DNA from: Rhynchopus sp. YZ270_cl-10
Taxonomy: Eukaryota; Euglenozoa; Diplonemea; Diplonemida; Diplonemidae
Direction of reading: 5' to 3'
Length of the DNA stretch: 64,000 bases
Assembly: GCA_964035575.1 (NCBI GenBank)
Contig: OZ037839.1
Location: 62,001 to 126,000, forward strand
Positions 9,871 through 18,722 of the stretch are shown here, one piece after another. The notes beneath the pieces are model-generated. The model was not told where the DNA came from and searched no databases. It was given only the letters and a program-made list of their open reading frames with translations. Each line of letters opens with the position of its first letter. Positions within the stretch are counted from its first letter, which is position 1. A program made the position numbers and the translations under genes.

Positions 9871-10638
9871 TCACTGCAAGAGCTCAAGCACCCTCTGCTT
9901 GTAATGCGCTGTACTGACGTCCGGTGTGACTGCGACGGTGTGCAGGTGTGCTGCAGGTGGGAGTGCTTCGCGCACCACAGCCTCCGTTGCGAGGCGGCGC
10001 TCTGCGTATCCTGATGCCTGCTGTTCGGCACAGCCGAAGTCGTCGACAAGGATGACGTCTGTCACATGGTCATGCAGCACACCACATCCTCCACCACCAC
10101 CACCACCTGCACCCAACGTCATAACCGTACACGAGGGAGGTAGTACAGTGCGCAGCACAGCCTCCGCCTCCTCGTAGTGGTCAGTCGCCACGACTGTCAC
10201 CGTGTCCACGCCGTCAGGTGCAGGAAACTGGAGTAGTGCGTCCCAGAAGGCACGCTCCTTCTTCGCGTGGCCGACCTGTGCAGAGACAGCAAGCAGGACA
10301 GTGCGGTGCGCAAGCAGCTCTGTCCAGTCGGCGTCGATTGTGTGCGCGCTCCAGTATCGTGCGAGGAAGACGTCCAGCGCTGTGTCAGGAGGGCCTGAGG
10401 GGGCAGAGGCAGTGTCCGTGTGTGCACGCATCCACTGCAGTGCGGCCTCGCGGAACGACGTCTGCTGCGTGCTGCACGTCCCCCATGTGGCGGACACCAT
10501 CTTCCAGTACTCGGCCTCCGTCATGTGTTCGCACAGCCTGCTTGCCTGCATGTGGCTGGCTACATCGAATCTGCACACATCACGCGACAGAGTCCCACAC
10601 AGGTCTAGCACCACCATCCTTAATGCGCGTGGTGGCAT
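9871..10638 (-). CDS. HAD-superfamily hydrolase-like protein
   Basis: 255 residues from the ATG at 10638 (MPPRALRM); a longer in-frame start at 10761 would add a sequence lacking the composition of the rest. Motif I is VVLDLCGTLSRD, with the nucleophile Asp kept and the second acidic position replaced by Cys (D-x-C-G-T). Motif II may be the Ser in LLAVSAQ, motif III a Lys in GHAKKERAFWDALL, and motif IV DVILVDDFG. A helical cap-like stretch lies between motifs I and II, and a glycine run (GAGGGGGGG) precedes motif IV. HAD proteins are phosphatases, dehalogenases or phosphomutases; the D-x-C substitution makes a simple phosphatase less certain. The substrate is unknown. Confidence 0.7.
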   Translation of the reverse strand: MPPRALRMVVLDLCGTLSRDVCRFDVASHMQASRLCEHMTEAEYWKMVSATWGTCSTQQTSFREAALQWMRAHTDTASAPSGPPDTALDVFLARYWSAHTIDADWTELLAHRTVLLAVSAQVGHAKKERAFWDALLQFPAPDGVDTVTVVATDHYEEAEAVLRTVLPPSCTVMTLGAGGGGGGGCGVLHDHVTDVILVDDFGCAEQQASGYAERRLATEAVVREALPPAAHLHTVAVTPDVSTAHYKQRVLELLQ

Positions 10639-10826
10639 GCTTCCTAGCACCCAACCCCTAAGAGGGTGAAGGTGTGAAGGTGTGAATGTGTGAATGCAGG
10701 AGATTAAAGAGAGAGGGTTTGGATAGATTTCTTTTTTCATAATATCTACATAAAAAATCATCTAGGGGGAAGGGGAGAGGGCCACTGGACCATTTGGTCA
10801 ACATCACCCACCCACCCACCCACTCT

Positions 10827-11840
10827 TTAAGCCCTCGGATTGCCTGCCCACAGCACGAACCCTGCAACGATGGAGAGGTACGCTGGAGTGAAGGCCTTTT
10901 TGGCGTCCAGCTTGTACCCCAGGAAGCAGAGGGCAAAGGCGAGGCAGGAGCGGAGAACGCCTTCGAGAAGCGAGACTCTTGCTGTGGCCATGAGGGCTGC
11001 GTCTACGGCAACGGCGGCGGAGATGACGTAGAGTGCTGTGCTGTGCGGTGCGAGCGACTGCAAGATGGGGTCTCCTGTCTTCGTGAACCCGAGGGACCCT
11101 GGCTCTGCCTCAACACGTACCCATAGCGCGGCGCACGCAAGGAGAAGACACACGGCAGCACCACCCTGCGCCGCAAGCGTCAGCCACACCTTCATTTCCT
11201 TAGCATTCTTCCGCGCCGCCTTGTCGTCCTTTGGTCTGGGCTGCTCCTTCTTCTTCTGCTGTATCTTCTCCTCCACCTTCACATTGACCATGACCAACCC
11301 CTGCAGCTCCACCCCGTCTACACCTACCCGCACAAAGAGCTGCCCCTCCTCCAGCAGCGTGGAGACCTCGCTGGGGGCGTACCCTTCCGCGCTGCTTCCG
11401 TCGTTGTGGACGTGAAAGGCAACGTTGGTTGTCTCGAGGTGAACGCTGAAGAGCGTGGCGCTGGACGTACTGTGCAGGGTCGCAGAGAGGAGCTGCCCGC
11501 GGGAGCCACTCTCCGCTCCGTGAATGCACAGCATGTGTCCTGCGGGCTCGGGAAGAAGGTCCACGCCGGCACCATACTTCTGCTGTAAAGTGTTCACCGC
11601 CGCGTTGACATGCACGTAGCCACGGCTCGCCAGACCCCACGCGCTTGACTCTGCCACCGTCTCGGACAACACAGCACGTACCTCACTGCTTAGCACAGAG
11701 GGGCCACGAGACAGAAGTGTTTCGGCTTCGCTCCGCTTCTCAGACAGATATGCAACGTATGGACACCTGGCAGCGCAGAGTGGTGAGAAGAGCAGGAGCA
11801 GGAGCAGAAGGAGGGGGTGGGGGTGGGGTACGCTGTGCAT
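10827..11840 (-). CDS. Secretory multi-pass membrane protein, unknown family
   Basis: 337 residues. The N-terminus is a strong signal peptide with a leucine run (PLLLLLLLLFSPLCAARC). Residues about 28-200 form a soluble domain, followed by a lysine-rich linker (KIQQKKKEQPRPKDDKAARK). Four hydrophobic segments fill the C-terminal third (LTLAAQGGAAVCLLLACAAL; TALYVISAAVAVDAALMA; LRSCLAFALCFLGY; AYLSIVAGFVLWAG). The lumenal-domain, charged-linker, membrane-bundle layout suggests an ER or endomembrane protein, but I do not recognise the family. A CAG acceptor candidate (CCCACAACACAG) lies about 45 bases before the start, and a copy of the structured motif seen near 1.6 kb lies 170 bases upstream. 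Confidence 0.7.
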   Translation of the reverse strand: MHSVPHPHPLLLLLLLLFSPLCAARCPYVAYLSEKRSEAETLLSRGPSVLSSEVRAVLSETVAESSAWGLASRGYVHVNAAVNTLQQKYGAGVDLLPEPAGHMLCIHGAESGSRGQLLSATLHSTSSATLFSVHLETTNVAFHVHNDGSSAEGYAPSEVSTLLEEGQLFVRVGVDGVELQGLVMVNVKVEEKIQQKKKEQPRPKDDKAARKNAKEMKVWLTLAAQGGAAVCLLLACAALWVRVEAEPGSLGFTKTGDPILQSLAPHSTALYVISAAVAVDAALMATARVSLLEGVLRSCLAFALCFLGYKLDAKKAFTPAYLSIVAGFVLWAGNPRA

Positions 11841-12007
11841 TGTGGAGCAGAGGGAAGAAGAGTAGAGGTGTTGCTCTGTGTTGTGGGTGTTGGTAGGTGG
11901 GGTAAGGATTTACACAAAAAGTGGGGGGTTAGTTTCGAGTACGGACGGTCCAAGAAAAAGGAAACCCCACACAAAAAAAGTTGACTTGAAATACAAATCC
12001 CTCTTGT

Positions 12008-12068
12008 GAACAGTGTACCTTTGGTACAATGACCGGCTGTACCGGGGTGGGAAACCCAACCATGCAGT
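12008..12068. repeat. Structured dispersed motif, copy 2
   Basis: Second copy of the motif at 1569-1630. On the minus strand it can form GTACC-AAA-GGTAC and a GGTTGGG/CCCACC stem. It lies about 170 bases upstream of the multi-pass membrane protein gene. Confidence 0.4.
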
Positions 12069-12351
12069 CTTGGTTTACATCTGATATGTGCTGCACCCGC
12101 TTCCACTCAGCAGCCAGATGAACGGAGATCACAGAGTAAGAGCCCTTGGCCTTGTGATGTAGGGTCCAGTTGTAAAAAAAAACATTGTACGATGCAAAAT
12201 AGTTGGGGTGTGGCGAGGGGGGAGACTCCGAGGGTGATAGGGATACGAATTATGAGTTGTTATGGGGAGATCCGGGTGCACCAACAACACTATTCACAAA
12301 AAAAAAAACACACAAAGGTGGATGTGATTCTTTTTAATTTTTTTTTTTTTT

Positions 12352-12745
12352 TGTTTTATTGTTCACTTTGTCAAAATCTCTTTGTTTTTCTCTTTGTCTA
12401 TTTTTCCTGCATTTTTTATTCTCTTCTTTGTACTTTCTTTTGTTTTGGTTGTTGTTAGATAAGCTCAATCGCCTATCGAGTTCTGTGAATAGCACGGAAC
12501 TCCTTTTCATGTGTATCCATGGAAATCAGTATCATATGTGATACCGGGGGAAAATTTTTGAAAAAAGGTGTCGTTTGAGAAAAACAAACAAACGGACGCG
12601 CTGTGTGAAAAACGAGTGTTTCTCTGCGCGTGATATTTTGTGGGGAAGAATAAAACATTATGAAAAAAGCTCGTTGCGTTCCCACTATCGTTTCCGCTGC
12701 GCTCTCACTAGCGTTCCCACTCCATTCGGTTTTCTCTTACTTATG
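12352..12745 (+). repeat. 390-bp dispersed repeat, inverted partner of 54573-54982
   Basis: The reverse complement of 54573-54982 matches almost base for base over its length, including the short frame reading MFTLSKSLCFSLCLFFLHF that appears in both. The two copies differ mainly by a few bases near the middle (around 12555 and 54760). The arms face each other over 42 kb. No coding capacity or terminal repeat is obvious. Confidence 0.8.
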
Positions 12746-13069
12746 ATTTTTTGTGAATAGAATTGTTGGGGCACCCGGATATCCCCGTGTTATATAATAT
12801 TATATTGGAGTAAATATAGTCTAGAAAACAGGGAGAAAAACAGGGATGAAAAAGTGCAAACGCCTCTGTGGACGCAGGCACCCGGAAAGGGGAGGGAAAA
12901 GGATTTACACATACAATGTCGTCTCGAGCAAAAACAAAAGGAAACGTTGTAGGCCTCACGTTGCATACATATCGGAAAACAAACTGTTTTTGCATTAAAA
13001 AGATCGACAAAAAAAAGGGGGAAAAAGTACACAAGAGTTCATATCCAGGGGACATTAGTATGCCGGTGT

Positions 13070-13089
13070 GCCGGTGTGGCCACACCGGC
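13070..13089. repeat. Perfect 20-bp palindrome
   Basis: GCCGGTGTGGCCACACCGGC reads the same on both strands, and its half-site CCGGTGTG recurs just before and after it. It could be a hairpin or a dimer binding site. Confidence 0.6.
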
Positions 13090-14545
13090 TAAGCCGGTGT
13101 GGGATTTTGAGAAAAAAAAAAAAAAAAAGAAAAAGGCAGATTTTTGAATTTTTTTCTGAATTTTATCTCCTCATACAAGGCTACAACCACATCTGTAGCG
13201 GTTTCTTATGTGCATGTGACCCCACCACAAAGACCAATCGGTCCGTTCAATCAAAAGAAATAGATGTTTGCAACTCTCATAAAAAAGTAGCGTACCGTGC
13301 GCCTGCGGCGCAGCTAAAAATGACGAGCGGTAGCCCACAGCTCTACCCTAGGCCATAGTCACAGCTACCTTTACCATAGTTTGGCTATAAAAGCGTGCGA
13401 TTTTATGTCACAATTTTTGAAATGTTGCGTACCGTGGCTTCGCCAGAAAAGTTTTGATGCCATATGGTTAGACAAGGGCGCGGAGGGGAAAGAGTTGTGG
13501 AGGTCTCTGCCAAAAATGCGTGGGGAAAAAAAAATTGCCTCACACCGGCTTTTTTTTCAAAATCTCAAACTACCAATGTCCCCTGTTCATATCGTTCAGA
13601 AGCAAAACAACATCTGGCTAAATGAACCTAAGCCTCCCACTTCGTTAAAAAATGGAGGGGGTTTTTTGGGGGATACAGTACAAAAAAAATCAAAATAGGG
13701 TGTTTTTTTGGGTACACATTACATTACAGTTACCTATATTACGCATGGTTACAATTTGAGATGATCCCTCCACAACCGTGAATAGAGTATATCCGATCAT
13801 CTCCTGCATGCGTCCTATGTTGGATATTTGTAATGTTAGAACCATGTAAACCCCTCCTCCTGTATGATATTTACATACGCGGATTATTAACATAAAATTT
13901 ATGTAACTATTATACGGGAGGGGGGTAGAGCATTGCCTTGCACTTTCTTTCGCTGAACAAATTCTTTTGCTTTTTTTTTTTGAAAAGTTGGAGTGACGTC
14001 AAAGTGGCGTAGTGGCCTACGGGACGTATGATACGAGACATATGAGCTCACACACATTGTTTGTGTAGGGATAGAGCTTCTTTTGTTACACCAAACTTAG
14101 TTGAAAACTACGAGGAAAAGCTTTGTTTTTTTTGATAAATTGTTGGAGTAGTATAGTTGCCTCGGTTGTCACATGTGCACGTTGTTCAGTTAAGATAAGC
14201 TCAGATAAGCTCCGCTGTATACAGTATTTCTTCGATAAATCTACATTAGCGCACATTTACCAAAAACACACACAAGATATGGGCATGGCAATCATCAGCT
14301 AGCACTATGTCCCTGCCTTACACCCATCGTTGGCTGTAGAGCTTTTTTGGGGACCTTCACATCATTGACACCTTGGGGGCCATATTCTGTGCAAGAATAA
14401 GCCCTCCTGAGGCCTCCTGCACCGGGTTTCTTTTTCTTCATCCACAGCGCACGAAACGTCATATCCCCCCCCCGAAGGAGACTGGTGAGGTGCTGTGTGT
14501 GGCATCCAGCAATCGCAACCCCGCGGTAAATCCGACTATTCCCCT

Positions 14546-15190
14546 TTAAGCTTCGATCTGTTGTGCTATCATCTGCTGCTTGGCTGGTGTGTGCGCAATC
14601 TGCGAGACAGCAAGCACATCAAGAGGCGTGCTTGCCTCGCCCAGACGCTCTAACAAGGGGAGGAGGTCGAGCAGCGCTGCGTCGCCTGCGTCGCGGAACC
14701 AGCTGCTGATGGGGATGTAGTTCTGCGGCTGCAGGACTGCGACGGCGGGCGAGTTGTCCACGATGCACACATTGTCCAACGGCACACCCATTGTGCTCAG
14801 ATCCTTGATGAACTGTCCCGACACTGTCGTGCACGACGTCCGATACATCCGTTTAATACCCGCCGTCTGCCCCCCCGCAAGCGCAACAAGCTTATCAATG
14901 ATCGGCTCAGCATAGTCCTGGATGCTTGCAGTCCAGATCACCACCTCAAACATTTCGCACGCCTTGCGCAGGAAGTACTCAACGTACGGCCGCTTGCGGA
15001 CGTACACAGAATAGCTCTGTCCAGACGTACAGATTGGCACCACAAAGTCCGCCGGAGTCGGCTGGAAGGAGCTGTGCAGCAACGTCTCGTCCATGTCCAG
15101 TACAAGAGTGTTCCTTTGGCGCCCCACAGAAGAGGCGCCACTACTCCATGTGGGTCCCATGCTGCTGTGGTGGGCAAGACCGCGGCACAT
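14546..15190 (-). CDS. FCP1/SCP-like CTD small phosphatase
   Basis: 214 residues. The catalytic motif LVLDMDETLLHSS (D-x-D-x-T) sits near residue 30, followed by VYVRKRPYVEYFLRKACEMF, VVIWTASIQDYAEPIIDKL and the second acidic motif VCIVDNSPAVAVLQPQNYIP with ISSWFRDAGDAALLDLLPLL. This is the ordered signature of the NLI-interacting-factor/SCP/Dullard group of HAD phosphatases, which dephosphorylate Ser/Thr on RNA polymerase II CTD, SMADs or lipin. The region after YRTSCTTVSGQFIKDLS also fits. It is a short, single-domain form, so the substrate is open. The start at 15190 is favoured; 15160 is an alternative. Upstream on the coding strand is a long C/T tract ending in CACACAACCAG, a strong candidate splice acceptor. 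Confidence 0.88.
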   Translation of the reverse strand: MCRGLAHHSSMGPTWSSGASSVGRQRNTLVLDMDETLLHSSFQPTPADFVVPICTSGQSYSVYVRKRPYVEYFLRKACEMFEVVIWTASIQDYAEPIIDKLVALAGGQTAGIKRMYRTSCTTVSGQFIKDLSTMGVPLDNVCIVDNSPAVAVLQPQNYIPISSWFRDAGDAALLDLLPLLERLGEASTPLDVLAVSQIAHTPAKQQMIAQQIEA

Positions 15191-15198
15191 TGTTAGAG

Positions 15199-15283
15199 AT
15201 GCGGAGGTGGTAGGCTGTGTTAGGGAACCTGGTTGTGTGGTGAGTTGGGTAGAGGAGGAGGAGGGGGAAGAGAGAAGGAGAGG
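15199..15283 (-). promoter_or_regulatory. Pyrimidine-rich leader region of the phosphatase gene, duplicated at 34692-34777
   Basis: About 85 bases upstream of the phosphatase ATG are, on the coding strand, a C/T tract followed by CAACCAG, which looks like a polypyrimidine tract and acceptor site. The same 85 bases recur nearly unchanged at 34692-34777 without the gene. A shorter piece recurs near 60757. Its use as an acceptor is inferred. Confidence 0.45.
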
Positions 15284-15332
15284 GGAGTGCCACCTTTTTT
15301 AATTTGTGCCCCGAAGTCCAAAATCCCAAATT

Positions 15333-15650
15333 CTTTTGTGTTGGAGTGCGTGAAGTCGAAGGTATTGATTCCTCTTGCTCGGACTGACCGCAAGAAGGGC
15401 GCAGTTTGCGTTTTTGACGTCCCGAAGAGTGACCCGCAACTGCGGAGGTTAGTGGTGGATGGACGTCCCGTTAACAAGAGGATCGCTCAAGCCACAGCCG
15501 TTCTCCCTGGTGAACCCTCACAAGCTTGCAACAATGCTTAAGGTGTCAAACGCACGCTTTGCCCAACAGACCGACCTCAAGGGGTATTTCCACCAATTCC
15601 CCCTCTCACCCGACCAGGTATTTTTGTGTGCAGGCTGGGGGACGTTGGTT
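15333..15650 (+). mobile_element. Reverse transcriptase fossil, DIRS/VIPER-like or Ty3-like
   Basis: Frames on the plus strand hold reverse-transcriptase-type blocks: FDVPKSDPQLRRLVVDGRPV and, further along, TDLKGYFHQFPLSPDQ. These match the finger and first catalytic-region spacing of retroelement RTs. A fragment of the same family lies in opposite orientation at 60060-60420 (PKADPLVRRLVMDGRPVN). This is a small, broken remnant with no visible ends. Family assignment beyond RT is tentative; the YF-x-QF wording leans to tyrosine-recombinase retroelements. Confidence 0.6.
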
Positions 15651-15899
15651 TAGATGGGCGCGTGAATTTGGATTATTTGTGCGCGTTTTACGTACATACC
15701 AACGTGTATGTTGAAATGTGTTATTTTTTCAATTTTTTTGTGTTTGTGTCTACAGAGCAGAATGATGAAGGGCTGCACGAAACTAAACTGGCTATTGTGA
15801 AACTGGAAGAGGAGGTGACAGCGAAGTTTGCGGGCGTGCAAGAGGCCTGCGCTGAATGTACAACAGAGAGCCAGAACCAACCCACCAAGATCGGACGTA

Positions 15900-16012
15900 A
15901 GAGTAAAAGTCGCGAACACAAAAAGGAGAGGAAAATATTGTTTCTGATTCAAAGTGGTGTTTACGTTTTGGGCAGCTGTTCGATAAAAGAAACGCAAGCT
16001 TTTTTTTTTTAG
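15900..16012 (+). repeat. Dispersed repeat, copy of the 62300-62480 family
   Basis: Contains TTCAAAGTGGTGTTTACGTT and GTTCGATAAAAGAAACGC. Related copies lie at 52610-52780 and 62300-62480, all in plus orientation. This copy lacks a short internal piece present in the other two. Confidence 0.65.
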
Positions 16013-16208
16013 TAAACACGTAGTATTTGACAAAATGCTCGAGACCCTCGTGAAAAGTCGCGCGTTCGGCGTATCCACCTCCCCGCTTGTTTTCCCCCTC
16101 TCTTTCCCCCCTGTGCTCCACAACATTTTCTGTACTTCAGGAAAAACACATTCAAACCGTAAATCTGCGTATTTACCGTTATCAAGTCGAGAAAAGAAAA
16201 GAGAAAAA
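16013..16208 (+). repeat. 195-bp dispersed repeat, copy 1
   Basis: Near-identical to 20583-20780 in the same orientation, from AGTAAACACGTAGTATTTGA to the purine run after AAGTCGAGAAAAG. In both places an A-rich run follows, as in retroposed sequences. Confidence 0.75.
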
Positions 16209-16229
16209 AAAAAAAAAAAAAAAAAAAAT

Positions 16230-16489
16230 GTTTAGGTGCTCGATGTTTAGGGGGTCGATATTGACAGGCCGCCGACACAGGGACTTTATAGACACCTCCC
16301 CTGATATTGACAGGCCGCCGACAGGACGTTGACCGACTTCCATACAAAATTAAACAGAGCACAAAACACTTTCAAAACATACAAAAAACATTTTCATACT
16401 CCCCTGATATTTGACAGGACGCTGACCGACTTTCAAAAAGCACCATGTTTCCTTTTTAGGATTCATCGGTCAAAATAACCTACCGCACA
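16230..16489. repeat. Short degenerate tandem repeat
   Basis: Three related units contain GATATTGACAGG(C/A)CG and GTTGACCGACTT (about 16255, 16305, 16405). No gene is seen. The stretch leads straight into the hairpin array. Confidence 0.4.
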
Positions 16490-18140
16490 TCTGCCTACGA
16501 GCTTGCATCCGCCTACGAGCGCGCATCTGCCTACGAGCGTACATCCGCCTACGAGCGCACATCTGCCTACGAGCGTACATCCGCCTACGAGCGCGCATAT
16601 CGCCTACGAGCGTTACATTTCGCCTACGAGCGTACATCCGCCTACGAGCGCGTATTTCGCCTACGAGCGTACATCCGCCTACGAGCGAGAAAAATCATTG
16701 CTTTGACACGGTTGTTCCGATCGCCTACGAGCGTATACTTATCGGTCTGACCAACTCATTGTTTTGACACGGTTGCGCCGTTTCGCCTACGAGCGGGTAT
16801 GTATCAGTGTAACTAAACCAATTTAGCTTTGACCGGGTTTGCCCAAACCCACAAATCCGCCTGCAAGCGTACATCCGCCTACGAGCGTACACTTCGCCTA
16901 CGAGCGAGAAAAATCATCCTTTGACACGGTTGTTCCGATCGCCTACGAGCGTATACTTATCGGTCTGACCAACTCATTGTTTTGACACGGTCGCTCCGTT
17001 TCGCCTACGAGCGGGTATGTATCAGTGTAACTAAACTAATTGAGCTTTGACCGGGTTTGTCCAAACCCGCAAATCCGCCTGCGAGCGTTGTATTCTATCA
17101 TTTACACCACTCATTTTGCCTTGACCGGGTTGCTCCGACTTACTTTGTCGTTTACTAGCGAGTAATTCCCCAATTTACTAGCTCATTTCGCCTTGACCCG
17201 GGTGCTCCGACCCGCACATCCGCCTACGAGCGTTCATCCGCCTACGAGCGTTAAATTAATCGTCTAACTCACTTTGCCTTGACCGGGTTTTTGCTCTGAT
17301 CCACACATTCGCTTAATAACTAACTCATGTGCATTGACCCGGGTGCTCCGCCCCTCGCACCCGCCTGCGAGAGTATATTCTACCATTTACACCAACTCAT
17401 ATGCCTTGACCGGTTTGATCCGACTCACATTCGCTTACTAGCGAAAATTTATTCACTATTAACTCATTTGCCCTTACCCGGGTTCTCTAACCCGTTACAT
17501 CCGCCTACGAGCGTTCATCCGCCTACGAGGGTAAATTATTTGTTTTAACAAACTCACTTGCCTTGACCTTGACCGGTTGCTCCGCCCACACATTCGCTTT
17601 ATAGCGAGGATTCCTCAGGGTCCAAAACTCATGTGCATTGACCCGGGTGCTCCGCCCCTCGCACCCGCCTGCGAGAGTGTATTTACAATTTAAACCAACT
17701 CATGTGCCCTGACCGGTTTGCTCCGGCTCACATTTTCGCTCACTAGCGAAAACTTATCCATTCAACCAACTCATTCGCCTTTACCCGGGCGCTCAAACCT
17801 GTACATTCCGCCTAAAGAGCGTTGATTTGTCATTTACACCACTCATTTTGCCTTGACCGGTTTGCTCCGACTTACTTTCGTTTACTAGCGAGTAGCTCTC
17901 AAATTTACTATCTCATTTGCCTTGACCCGGGTGCTCCGACCCGTACATCCGCCCACGAGCGTTTCATCCGCCTACGAGCGGTTAATTAATCGTTTGAACT
18001 CACTTGCCTTGACCGGGTTTTTGATCCGACCCACACATTCGATTAATAGCGAGGATTCCTCAGAGTGTAATTATCATTTAAACCAAACCATTCCCTTTGG
18101 CCGGGTTGTTCCAACCCGCACACCCACTTGCGAGCAAAGC
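16490..18140. repeat. Array of tRNA-sized hairpin units
   Basis: About 20 degenerate units. Each typically contains a box like AACTCATTTGCCTTGA, a first hairpin such as CGGGTTTG-TC-CAAACCCG (17052-17069) and a second hairpin such as CGCTTACTAGCG or CGCCTACGAGCG. Starts of the first hairpin are mostly 57-90 bases apart (about 72 on average from 17047 to 18098). The stem sequence changes between units while pairing is kept (CGGGTTG/CAACCCG at 18102-18118; ACGG/CCGT at 16769-16781). The left end (16490-16690) is a denser run of the CGCCTACGAGCG hairpin alone. Larger segments also repeat, for example about 17330 and 17632. No protein reading is credible. Confidence 0.75.
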
Positions 18141-18299
18141 TCATCTGACTCATTTTGTCTTTGACTCGGCTGCTCAGACTCACACTCGCCGTCGACCGAG
18201 GCCCTTTAAGACTTATCGATTTAACGAACCTATTTGCTTCGACCAGCCATTAGAGTTTCACATAATACTCGCGCTCCTCAGCAAAGACGAAAGCAGTCC

Positions 18300-18722
18300 T
18301 GCCACGGTTGCCACGTCCTGGGCTGGACGTTAAATTGCATCCGGGGGCCCTTTTGTGGCACTCCTCCTGAAACTCTATGAAGGTCTGACCTGAGGGTAAA
18401 AGGTGCTGGGTATGCTACCCTGGGTGCTGAAGGCAGGCACACAACATGTGTGGAGGGACCTGCAGAGCCCTAGCCAGTGAAGCCAAGGAGGCCCCCCTAG
18501 GAAACTAGGGAACGGATTGGAAGAGACCTCGCCGGTAGCCGGGAACCCTCCCTGGGCTAGTACAATGATGAAACTTCAATCTAAAGTCCACACCCATGTG
18601 GCGGCCGCTTTGGCATGCGTCTGTAAGGACAGCCTTGACTGATACTTTCTGTATTAGCACACGATTGCCTCCCTGAAGGCTACGTAGCTACCTGAGTACA
18701 AAAAAAAAAAAAAAAAAAAGCA
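18300..18722 (+). mobile_element. Retroposon-like tail ending in poly(A)
   Basis: The stretch begins with a piece related to 33130-33195 and 61880-61965 (reverse orientation there; shared wording CTGGAC...TTAAATTGCATCC) and ends in a run of about 20 A at 18700-18719. Bases 18587-18634 recur at 24901-24951 (AAGTCCACACCCA and TGTAAGGACAGCC). An A-tail on a dispersed repeat suggests target-primed retroposition. It is short and broken, and the family is unknown. Confidence 0.4.

Larger units (their letters stand above)
11841..14545. other. Long AT-rich spacer with dispersed repeats
   Basis: 2.7 kb without a gene I can support. It holds the structured motif at 12008-12068, a 390-base repeat at 12352-12745, a palindrome at 13070-13089 and homopolymer runs. 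Part of 12845-12890 resembles 52795-52845. From 13690 to 14545 I see nothing recognisable. Short open frames here lack the codon use of the trusted genes. Confidence 0.5.

Noticed and set aside
16490-18140. CRISPR array
   Set aside because: Units vary in sequence and spacing, there are no unique spacers between constant repeats, and the context is eukaryotic.
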